A stretch of DNA of 64,000 nt, from the NCBI RefSeq assembly GCF_015354345.1, contig NZ_JADKYS010000001.1:186001-250000 (forward strand). The letters run 5' to 3'. This document shows, one piece after another, positions 1 through 6,432 of the stretch. The position numbers and the translations under genes are program-made. Within the stretch, counting starts at the first letter, position 1. The number at the start of each line of letters is the position of its first letter. The notes under the pieces are model-generated. The model saw nothing but the letters and a program-made list of their open reading frames with translations, was not told the DNA's origin and did no database searches. This DNA is from Methylophilus sp. 14. GTDB taxonomy: Bacteria > Pseudomonadota > Gammaproteobacteria > Burkholderiales > Methylophilaceae.

Positions 1-103
1 TTTGCAAGTTAGGCAAGAAACGACGTCTTGTTTTGTTTTGTGCGTGAGAAACATTGTTGCCCACCATTGGTTTTTTACCGGTTACCTGACATACACGTGC
101 CAT
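1..103 (-). CDS. rpmB: 50S ribosomal protein L28, N-terminal part (cut by window edge)
   Basis: Reading leftwards from the ATG at 103-101 gives [17 protein letters not shown] followed by [12 protein letters not shown], the conserved N-terminus of ribosomal protein L28, a component of the large ribosomal subunit. Only about 34 codons lie in the window, so there is no stop codon. A GGAG ribosome binding site sits six bases before the start. A sigma-70 promoter lies just upstream, between this gene and dut. In related bacteria rpmB is usually followed by rpmG (L33); that region is outside the window. Confidence 0.93.
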   Translation of the reverse strand, partial: MARVCQVTGKKPMVGNNVSHAQNKTRRRFLPNLQ

Positions 104-143
104 GGTTGTCTCCAAATACTTTTATCTTTTCAGAAAGAGCGAG

Positions 144-173
144 ATTATAGATTGAATCGTATACACAAATCAA
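144..173 (-). promoter_or_regulatory. Sigma-70 promoter of rpmB
   Basis: On the minus strand a TTGATT -35 box (173-168) and a perfect TATAAT -10 box (149-144) are separated by 18 bases. The start site would fall about 35 bases before the rpmB ribosome binding site. No other gene on this strand could use it. Confidence 0.7.
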
Positions 174-198
174 GCGATTATTGTCATTTTTCAAACAA

Positions 199-651
199 TT
201 AGTGCTTGCCTGTGCTGCCAAAGCCACCTTCACCACGTTCGCTGCTGGTAAATTCGTCCACAATATGAAAATCTGCCTGCACCACAGGCACAATCACCAT
301 CTGCGCCACACGCTCCATCGGGTTCAAAATAAATGGTTCTTTGCTGCGGTTCCAGCACGAGACCAATAACTGGCCTTGATAGTCAGAGTCGATCAGCCCC
401 ACCAGGTTGCCCAGCACAATGCCGTGCTTATGGCCCAGGCCTGAGCGCGGCAGAATCATGGCCGCATAATAAGTATTGTCGATGTGTATCGCCATGCCGG
501 TCGGAATCATAATAGTCTCGCCCGGCTGTATGGTTTGCGTGTGCTCAATACAGGCGCGTAAGTCAAGGCCAGCAGAACCTGGCGTGGCGTAGCTAGGCAT
601 CATGTGATGCAAACGGGGGTCAAGAATCTTGAGGTCTACGGTAATCGACAT
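199..651 (-). CDS. dut: dUTP diphosphatase (dUTPase)
   Basis: Hydrolyses dUTP to dUMP and pyrophosphate, keeping uracil out of DNA and supplying dUMP for thymidylate synthesis; the family forms cytoplasmic homotrimers. The 150-residue protein has the ordered family motifs: [10 protein letters not shown] (about 24-33), PRSGLG (68-73), GLIDSDYQG with the catalytic aspartate region (85-93) and the C-terminal glycine-rich arm [10 protein letters not shown] (139-148). I chose the ATG giving [10 protein letters not shown] because GGAG lies ten bases upstream; a longer frame from 708 adds 19 residues that do not belong to the family. In many proteobacteria dut directly follows coaBC; here a TonB receptor gene lies between them. 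Confidence 0.97.
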   Translation of the reverse strand: MSITVDLKILDPRLHHMMPSYATPGSAGLDLRACIEHTQTIQPGETIMIPTGMAIHIDNTYYAAMILPRSGLGHKHGIVLGNLVGLIDSDYQGQLLVSCWNRSKEPFILNPMERVAQMVIVPVVQADFHIVDEFTSSERGEGGFGSTGKH

Positions 652-732
652 GCTGCATGCTCCAGAAAAATATTGCGCTATTAAACACGAAATATGGCTG
701 AAAATCACTGATTACGATAATTAGTCAGCAAC

Positions 733-757
733 AAAAAAGCCAGCAGCTGCTGGCTTT
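733..757 (-). terminator. Rho-independent terminator of the TonB receptor gene
   Basis: A perfect 18-base dyad AGCCAGCAGCTGCTGGCT (738-755) is followed on the minus strand by a run of T (738-733). It lies 20 bases after the receptor stop codon and separates it from dut. Confidence 0.85.
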
Positions 758-774
758 GCAAATAAGGACAATAT

Positions 775-2871
775 TTAGAATTTATATTGCGCGCTTAAAC
801 CAAGTAGGTAGTTGCGGCCGGCGGCAGGTTCGAAGAAGCGTTGGTTGCCATCATTGATGCGGACAGAGCCAATGTATTCTTTATCAGAAAGGTTTTCGAT
901 ACGAACATATTCTTTGAAATACCAGTTTTTCAGTGTTTGCTCAAAACCAGCTCTAATATTGAATATGGTATATGACGAAGCTGCATCTGTATTTCTATCA
1001 TTGACGTAGACCTTGCTGTTGTAGCGAGTTTCAAACGCCGTATGAAATCCCAATGGCTCATATCTCCAGCGAACTTCACCGTAAGCTTGATTGCTATATG
1101 TCCCTGGAATGCGATTGCCAGATTCAATCAGGCCATTTGCACCTGTGAAGTCAGAGTCAAACTTTGCGTTTAATAATGTATACGCAAAGTAGGTGGAAAT
1201 ATTATTTTCAAAGGTTGAGTCGATAGATAGTTCTGCACCCTTTCTTACGGTTTTGTTGGCGTTACTAAAGATGCTTCTGTTGAAAGCATCTGTAAAACTT
1301 GCCACAATTTCATCATCTGTCTTGATGTAGTAAAGCGCTAAGTTTGCACGTGTGTTATCAGTGATATATGCTTTTGTGCCGATTTCAAAGTTTTCGCTAG
1401 TGCTCGGTTTTAAACTTAAATTGGGTGTTGCACCACTTGTGGTGGAATTATAAGCGGCCTCAACGAACGTTGGAGTTTCAAAACCCTTGCCGTAGTTCGC
1501 ATAAAAATTCAATTCAGGTTTGGCTTTCCAAATGATGCCAATGACCGGGTTGGTTTTGTTGTAAGACACGGAGCCGCTATTGTCACCAAACCCGCTGAAG
1601 TTATCCTTCACTTTAAGGTTAACTTTAGTTCTTCTTAAGCCGGCATGAATATCGATTGAGTCTGTCGCCGATAGGGTACCTTGCATGTAGCGGTCGTAAT
1701 TCGTTGAGATATTTTCTTCATCGCGATTCAGCGTGTTGTTGATGACGCCATTGGTTGTATTAATGTCCAATCGATCGTCACTGGACTTTCCATAGTTCGC
1801 GCCAATATGGAAGTTATATTTTTTTCCTAATATTTCACCATTGTTGTTCCAACGTAAATCAGTCCCCCAAAATTCACGTGAGATTTGACTGGCGCGACCA
1901 GCAGCAGTGGTTGCACTGGTCGATAAGTATTGCAGGTTTTCTCTTGTGCCCACGTAGTTTACAAGGTTGATAGAGTTGTTCTCGTTGAAGGCGTGCTCTA
2001 GGTTGAAGCCTACTTGTGTATGGCTACGACTAACGCGTGTGTTAGCCCGTAATGCACTATTTGGTACAGCTTTCGGGTTGCTAAAGGCTGATGGATCATT
2101 TGCCGTTGCATCACGACGCAAACCAAGCGGATCCTGAGCATCTTGTTCAAACCAGTTCACAAGTGTTGTCAGCTTGGTGTCTTCGCTAATGTTAAATTTA
2201 AACTTTGCCGTCGCCATTTTTTTGTCACTGATACTGTGATCACGGTAACCATTTGATTCAAAGTTTGAAACGTTGAGTAAGTATTCAACGCCCTCGGATT
2301 TGCCTGCAGCTTCCAACACATTGCGCTTGGTGTCATAACTCCCAAACATGGTCGTGGCGCCTACTGTAGGGGTAGCAGGCGCATCTTTAGTGAACATCTG
2401 AATCACACCGCCAGACGAGTTGCCGTACAGGGAAGAGAACGGGCCGCGCATCACTTCTATGCTTTTAATCGATGATAAATCGACAACGCCAGGTTGGCCT
2501 TGGCCATCGGGCATGGTGAGTGGAATGCCATCAACATACACGCGGATGCCGCGCACACCGAAGGATGAACGTGAGCCGAAGCCGCGGCTGGAAATTTGCG
2601 GGTCTTGTGCTTGTTGGGTCCGGTTTTGTGCCGTGAGGCCAGGCACGCGAATCAGGCTTTCAGACAGGTTCATTTGCAACTGGCCGTCTTTGATGTTTTT
2701 TTGTTCAACGACATCAATGGCGACTGGCAAATCAAAGCTATTTTGGGCCTGGCGGGTGGCAGTGACTACCACTGGCGACAGCGTGATTGTCGTCTCTTCA
2801 TCGGCAAATGCCGGAGTATTGAATGCCGTGGAGATGGCAATATAAATAGGTGCAAGGCGTAACGCGCGCAT
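775..2871 (-). CDS. TonB-dependent outer membrane receptor
   Basis: An outer-membrane beta-barrel that imports a scarce ligand using TonB/ExbBD energy. The 698 residues begin with a signal peptide (cleavage likely after NTPAFA, residue 23), then a TonB-box-like ITLSPVVV (about 29-36), a plug domain (about 45-165, with SSRGFG, VYVDGIPL and SIEVMRGPFSSLYGNSSGG), and a barrel ending in QYKF with the terminal phenylalanine typical of such porins. Substrate cannot be read from sequence; plug and barrel resemble the ferric-siderophore (FecA/PupB-like) group in general form. No FecR/FecI-type regulators adjoin it and no N-terminal signalling domain is present. It has its own terminator, and a 26-base palindrome lies upstream. 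Confidence 0.92.
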   Translation of the reverse strand: MRALRLAPIYIAISTAFNTPAFADEETTITLSPVVVTATRQAQNSFDLPVAIDVVEQKNIKDGQLQMNLSESLIRVPGLTAQNRTQQAQDPQISSRGFGSRSSFGVRGIRVYVDGIPLTMPDGQGQPGVVDLSSIKSIEVMRGPFSSLYGNSSGGVIQMFTKDAPATPTVGATTMFGSYDTKRNVLEAAGKSEGVEYLLNVSNFESNGYRDHSISDKKMATAKFKFNISEDTKLTTLVNWFEQDAQDPLGLRRDATANDPSAFSNPKAVPNSALRANTRVSRSHTQVGFNLEHAFNENNSINLVNYVGTRENLQYLSTSATTAAGRASQISREFWGTDLRWNNNGEILGKKYNFHIGANYGKSSDDRLDINTTNGVINNTLNRDEENISTNYDRYMQGTLSATDSIDIHAGLRRTKVNLKVKDNFSGFGDNSGSVSYNKTNPVIGIIWKAKPELNFYANYGKGFETPTFVEAAYNSTTSGATPNLSLKPSTSENFEIGTKAYITDNTRANLALYYIKTDDEIVASFTDAFNRSIFSNANKTVRKGAELSIDSTFENNISTYFAYTLLNAKFDSDFTGANGLIESGNRIPGTYSNQAYGEVRWRYEPLGFHTAFETRYNSKVYVNDRNTDAASSYTIFNIRAGFEQTLKNWYFKEYVRIENLSDKEYIGSVRINDGNQRFFEPAAGRNYLLGLSAQYKF

Positions 2872-2933
2872 GATGATTCTCTATACATTGAAATTTGACC
2901 GCGCGATTGTAAGCTGAGTGTAAGCTTGGGCCG

Positions 2934-2959
2934 CTCAGTATTTTCATGAAAATACTGAG
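2934..2959. promoter_or_regulatory. 26-bp perfect palindrome upstream of the TonB receptor
   Basis: The 26 bases are their own reverse complement (half-site CTCAGTATTTTCA). It sits 63 bases before the receptor start and 15 bases after the coaBC stop. It may be an operator for the receptor gene or, read as RNA, a hairpin ending the coaBC transcript. No T-run follows on the minus strand, which favours an operator. It does not match the Fur-box consensus. Confidence 0.5.
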
Positions 2960-2973
2960 AAATACCGATTTAA

Positions 2974-4170
2974 TTATTTTGGATCAAATTGGCTTTTAAG
3001 GTGGGTTAAGAGTTTGAACGCAATGTTAATTTTATCGTCTATGCCCAAGGCATATTCACCGTGTTCGTCGATGATGGTGACGGTGTTTTGATCGCTGCCC
3101 ATGGCGGTGTTAGCGTGGTTGGCCACAATCAGCGGGATACGTTTCGCCAGCCGTTTTTGTTTTGCATATTCTATAACCTGTTCGGTTTCTGCCGCAAACC
3201 CAACACAATAGGGCGGGTTGGGTAACGAGGCAACATCCGCCAGAATGTCTTTGTTTTTGACGAGTGTCACTGTGAGTGACTCCTCACTTTTTTTGATTTT
3301 CTGTGCAGAGGAAACATCTGGCCTGTAGTCGGCGACAGCCGCGACGCCTATGAAAATGTCCTGGCTGGCAATATGCTGCATTACGGTTTGGTACATGTCT
3401 TGCGCGCTGCTGGCAAAGTAGGCGTGGCTGGTTGCCGGGCGCGTGGCACTTGCGTGACCGTGCACTAATGTCACTTCTGCGCCCATGCGCATGGCGACCT
3501 GGGCCAGCGCATAGCCCATTTTTCCGCTACTCAGGTTGGTGATGCCGCGTACTGGGTCTATTTTTTCCAGCGTGGCGCCAGCGGTGATGAGTATCTTTTT
3601 GCCTGCCAGCAGCTTGGGCGTAAAAAAACTATTTAACGCTTCTAGTAAATCTGTGGGTTCCAACATTCGGCCTTGACCAACCTCACCGCAAGCCTGTTCT
3701 CCGCTATCGGGGCCTAATGTGCTGATGCCGTCCTGTTGCAATTGCACGATGTTACGTTGTGTCACCGGGTTCTCCCACATTTGCCGATTCATTGCTGGCG
3801 CAACCAGTAGTGGGCACTCACGTGCAAGGCATAATGTAGAGAGTAAGTCGTTGGCAAAGCCATGTGCCAGTTTGGCGATAAAGTCTGCACTGGCAGGTGC
3901 CACTAAAATGGCATCGGCTTTGCGGCTGAGTTCGATGTGTGGCATGCCGTTGGGGATACGTTGATCCCAGCTATCGACAAACACCGGATTGCCGGACAGC
4001 GCCTGTAACGTGGTGGGGGTGATGAAGTGGGTCGCTGCTTCTGTCATCACCACTTGTACGCTATGGCCTTGTTTGACCAGTAAGCGAACCAGTTCTGCCG
4101 TTTTATAGGCGGCAATGCCGCCAGTCACGCCGAGCAGTAGATGACGAGAATGTGAGTGCGTTGGAATCAT
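2974..4170 (-). CDS. coaBC: Bifunctional phosphopantothenoylcysteine decarboxylase / phosphopantothenate-cysteine ligase
   Basis: Carries out two consecutive steps of coenzyme A synthesis: ligation of cysteine to phosphopantothenate (C-terminal CoaB, CTP-dependent) and decarboxylation to phosphopantetheine (N-terminal CoaC, FMN flavoprotein). In the 398-residue protein the CoaC half has GVTGGIAAYK (14-23), the active-site His in MPHIELS (H78), the PAMNRQMW motif (125-132) and the lid cysteine in ACGEVGQGRM (C161). The CoaB half starts near residue 190 with ITAGATLEKIDPVRGITN, and the KNKDIL loop follows. Length and domain order are typical. Start is an ATG giving MIPTHSHSRHLLL. Confidence 0.96.
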   Translation of the reverse strand: MIPTHSHSRHLLLGVTGGIAAYKTAELVRLLVKQGHSVQVVMTEAATHFITPTTLQALSGNPVFVDSWDQRIPNGMPHIELSRKADAILVAPASADFIAKLAHGFANDLLSTLCLARECPLLVAPAMNRQMWENPVTQRNIVQLQQDGISTLGPDSGEQACGEVGQGRMLEPTDLLEALNSFFTPKLLAGKKILITAGATLEKIDPVRGITNLSSGKMGYALAQVAMRMGAEVTLVHGHASATRPATSHAYFASSAQDMYQTVMQHIASQDIFIGVAAVADYRPDVSSAQKIKKSEESLTVTLVKNKDILADVASLPNPPYCVGFAAETEQVIEYAKQKRLAKRIPLIVANHANTAMGSDQNTVTIIDEHGEYALGIDDKINIAFKLLTHLKSQFDPK

Positions 4171-4270
4171 GGCTGCATTTTAACTGTAAAGCGTCTGTAA
4201 TTGCCATTTCTCGGCTATGTGGCATTTTCTTTAAAAATGTTAACATTGAGTCATCAATGGGGTGGAGCGC

Positions 4271-5038
4271 ATGATAAAGTTAGTCAGGATTCTTTTCTGG
4301 GTGGTTGTAGTGCTGACTGCATTGATGCAGCTGTGGCAAGAGTATCAAACCCTGCAATGGCGCAAGCCTTTGAATGTCGCGGTGTACCCGATCAATGCCG
4401 ATGGTACGCCTGTGGTGGATGCCTATATTGCCAGTTTGCGTGCCCAGGACTTCGACATGATTGCGCAGTTTTTCTCGCGCGAAGCCTTGAAATACCAGTT
4501 GCCTTTGCGTCGCCCGGTGACGATTTACTTAGGCCCTGAAATTCACGATATCCCGCCCGCGCCGCCTGCGGTTAATGGCCAGTTACTGGATATCATCCTG
4601 TGGAGCCTCAAGTTCAGGTGGTTTAGCTGGGGCCATCAGCCTGAGGTCGGCGTGCCTATTGATATCAAGTTATATCTGTTGTACCACGACCCGTCCCAGC
4701 ACCGCCATTTATTACACTCCACCGCTTTGCACAAAGGCCGCATTGGCCGAGTGAATCTGTTCGCTGAAAAAAGCCAGCATGCGACCAATGCCATTATTAT
4801 CAGCCACGAGTTGCTGCATACCTTAAGTGCCTCTGATAAATATGACTTGAGCACAAGCCTGCCGGTGTTCCCGCAAGGATACGCCGAGCCTTATGCGCAA
4901 CCGCTCTACCCGCAGGCCATGGCTGAGGTGATGGCGGGTAAAGTGCCACAAACCGCACAAAAAGCGCGCATGGCCAAAGACCTAGACGCCGTGGTGATCG
5001 GTAGGCCAACCGCGCGTGAAATTGGTTGGTCAAAATAA
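4271..5038 (+). CDS. Membrane-anchored protein with HExxH zinc-metallopeptidase-like motif
   Basis: I do not recognise a named family. The 255-residue product starts with a single membrane anchor (about residues 5-22, hydrophobic FWVVVVLTALM), so the rest probably faces the periplasm. Near residue 179 it has HELLHTLSASDKYD: an HExxH zinc-binding motif followed by an acidic residue six positions later, suggesting a metallopeptidase fold. I prefer the ATG at 4271 because GGTGGAG lies just before it; a GTG nine bases earlier is possible. It ends 12 bases before radC and probably shares its transcript. Substrate and activity are unknown; it could also be an inactive homologue. Confidence 0.7.
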   Translation: MIKLVRILFWVVVVLTALMQLWQEYQTLQWRKPLNVAVYPINADGTPVVDAYIASLRAQDFDMIAQFFSREALKYQLPLRRPVTIYLGPEIHDIPPAPPAVNGQLLDIILWSLKFRWFSWGHQPEVGVPIDIKLYLLYHDPSQHRHLLHSTALHKGRIGRVNLFAEKSQHATNAIIISHELLHTLSASDKYDLSTSLPVFPQGYAEPYAQPLYPQAMAEVMAGKVPQTAQKARMAKDLDAVVIGRPTAREIGWSK

Positions 5039-5050
5039 ACGGGAGGCGTG

Positions 5051-5725
5051 ATGGCAATCACCGATTGGCCAGAACAGGAACGACCCCGCGAGAAGCTGAT
5101 GCGTGCTGGTGCCGCGGCGCTGTCGGATGCGGAGTTGCTAGCCATTTTTCTGCGTGTCGGCATGGCAGGCAAAACCGCGGTGGATCTGGCGCGCGACCTG
5201 TTACAGCATTTTCAAAGCTTGAATGGTGTTTTTTCGGCGGATGTGCAACAGATGACGGCAGTGCCAGGCATGGGGGAGAGTAAATACTGCCAGTTGCAGG
5301 CCGTGCTGGAGATGAGCAAGCGTGCGCTGGGTGAAACTCTGCAGCAAAAAGATAGTTTCCGTTCGCCTGCCCAGGTCAAAGACTATTTGCAATTGCAATT
5401 ATCGCACCTGCAACGTGAGGTGTTTGGCATCATGTTTCTGGATGCACAGAATCGCCTGATTGCCTATGAAACCTTATTTGAGGGCAGTTTGATGCAAACC
5501 AGTGTTTATCCGCGAGAGGTTGTAAAGCGCGCGCTGGCCTTAAATGCGGCGGCCCTGATCTTGAGTCATAACCATCCTGGCGGCACGGCGGTGCCCAGTC
5601 GTGCCGATGAGCAATTAACCATTAGCTTGAAAGACGCATTAAACCTGGTGGATATCAAGGTGCTGGATCACATTATCGTGGCCAGGCAGGAAACGTTTTC
5701 GTTTAGTGAGCGGGGATTAATTTGA
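5051..5725 (+). CDS. radC: RadC/JAB-domain DNA repair family protein
   Basis: A 224-residue protein of the RadC (DUF2466) family. An N-terminal helix-hairpin-helix region (about 10-80, [17 protein letters not shown] and [12 protein letters not shown]) is followed by a JAB1/MPN-like metal-dependent domain (about 100-224). The metal site reads SHNHPGG then SRAD (about 172-187), matching the HxH(x)10D pattern. The family was first linked to recombination repair, but its biochemical role remains unclear. ATG at 5051 is preceded by GGGAGG; a GTG one codon earlier is less well spaced. The gene is downstream of coaBC in the opposite direction, a neighbourhood common in proteobacteria. Confidence 0.95.
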   Translation: MAITDWPEQERPREKLMRAGAAALSDAELLAIFLRVGMAGKTAVDLARDLLQHFQSLNGVFSADVQQMTAVPGMGESKYCQLQAVLEMSKRALGETLQQKDSFRSPAQVKDYLQLQLSHLQREVFGIMFLDAQNRLIAYETLFEGSLMQTSVYPREVVKRALALNAAALILSHNHPGGTAVPSRADEQLTISLKDALNLVDIKVLDHIIVARQETFSFSERGLI

Positions 5726-5743
5726 GCGGTGCAGGCAGGGAGG

Positions 5744-5819
5744 TGGTGGGTGCTAACGGGGTCGAACCGCTGACATTCGCCTTGTAAGGGCGACGCTCTA
5801 CCAACTGAGCTAAGCACCC
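5744..5819 (-). tRNA. tRNA-Val (anticodon UAC)
   Basis: The 76-base minus-strand sequence folds as a complete cloverleaf: acceptor GGGTGCT pairs with AGCACCC, D-arm GCTC/GAGC, anticodon stem TCGCC/GGCGA with loop CTTACAA (anticodon TAC at 34-36), T-arm AGCGG/CCGTT with TTCGACC. The CCA end is encoded. Reads GUA/GUG valine codons. It is a lone tRNA convergent with radC and has its own promoter. Confidence 0.97.
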
Positions 5820-5840
5820 GTGCCTTGCAACGAAGGGCGC

Positions 5841-5868
5841 ATTATACCGAAACTCTTTTTTACTGCAA
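5841..5868 (-). promoter_or_regulatory. Promoter of tRNA-Val with GC-rich discriminator
   Basis: On the minus strand TTGCAG (5868-5863) and TATAAT (5846-5841) are 16 bases apart, followed by GCGCCC. A GC-rich discriminator is the usual mark of stable-RNA promoters under stringent (ppGpp/DksA) control. The start site would lie about 15 bases before the mature tRNA. Confidence 0.75.
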
Positions 5869-5913
5869 GAGCCCGTTGATAAATTGTTTGCGTAGCGGTG
5901 ATTGTCCTGGTTA

Positions 5914-5945
5914 AAACCGTCAATCGTTTAAACCGTCAATCGTTT
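5914..5945. repeat. 16-bp perfect tandem duplication across the stop codon of the ANTAR gene
   Basis: AAACCGTCAATCGTTT occurs twice head to tail with no gap. The ANTAR stop codon (5930-5928) lies at the junction, so one copy encodes the last residues and the other is untranslated. Confidence 0.9.
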
Positions 5946-6161
5946 GGTGATGTTGATTAATTGCAGTGAAATATCTGCCATGCCGGTTTTACGCTTGTCC
6001 GCCATTTCTGAGAGTAGAGAATACGCTTGCTCCTCACTCAGGTCGCGCTGATGCATCAAAATCTCTTTGGCAGAGTCGACCAGTTTCTGGTCTTCCGTGC
6101 TAAGGATGATGTGCGGTTTGGTGAAAGCTGAAGCTGACATGTTGGGGGCGGCGGGTCTCAT
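5928..6161 (-). CDS. Small stand-alone ANTAR-domain protein
   Basis: A 77-residue protein (70 if the second ATG at 6140 is used; neither start has a clear ribosome binding site). Most of it is an ANTAR-like helix bundle: AKEILMHQRDLSEEQAYSLL followed by SEMADKRKTGMADISLQLI matches the family pattern of AK-x-LM-x(5)-L-x-E-x-A-Y-x-L-L. ANTAR domains bind paired-hairpin RNA and antiterminate transcription, normally as the output domain of a two-component or sensory protein such as AmiR, NasR or EutV. Here no receiver, GAF or nitrate-sensing domain is attached, so its input is unknown. The short 3' end carries the tandem duplication. Confidence 0.65.
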   Translation of the reverse strand: MRPAAPNMSASAFTKPHIILSTEDQKLVDSAKEILMHQRDLSEEQAYSLLSEMADKRKTGMADISLQLINITKRLTV

Positions 6162-6297
6162 TACTTAATCATTGAAAAATTTGCTATTACAATTTAGCAA
6201 TCTGCATGCCAATTGGTGAGTTTTTGTTAATGTGATGATTTTAAACAATAATTCTTCTGATTCTTGCGATGGTGGGCTGCTGTGCGCCGGTGTTTCT

Positions 6298-6322
6298 GTG
6301 CACCACGGCAGTGCCGTTGCAC
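6298..6322. other. Strong hairpin in the cstA upstream region
   Basis: The arms ACGGCA/TGCCGT surround a single G (6305-6317) and are extended by GTGCA/TGCAC with two unpaired bases. It sits about 110 bases before the cstA start in the 271-base gap after the ANTAR gene. No T-run follows on the plus strand, so it is more likely a leader structure or operator than a terminator. The rest of the gap shows no convincing gene; the frame at 6241-6501 on the minus strand overlaps cstA and looks non-coding. Confidence 0.4.
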
Positions 6323-6432
6323 CACAGCAACGGATGTCGCTCACCTATGGCATTTTTGTGGTGTTTTTTGCGCATGGTGAGCCTTTTTGTTACAGTGCGA
6401 ATCATTAAAAAACAGGAAAGAATTTCATCATT

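Noticed and set aside
2-293. Open frames on both strands at the left edge (66 and 72 codons)
   Set aside because: They overlap the rpmB start, its promoter and the end of dut, and have no family resemblance or ribosome binding site.
2934-2959. Rho-independent terminator of coaBC
   Set aside because: The dyad is perfect but AT-rich with no T-run after it on the minus strand, so I list it as a regulatory palindrome.
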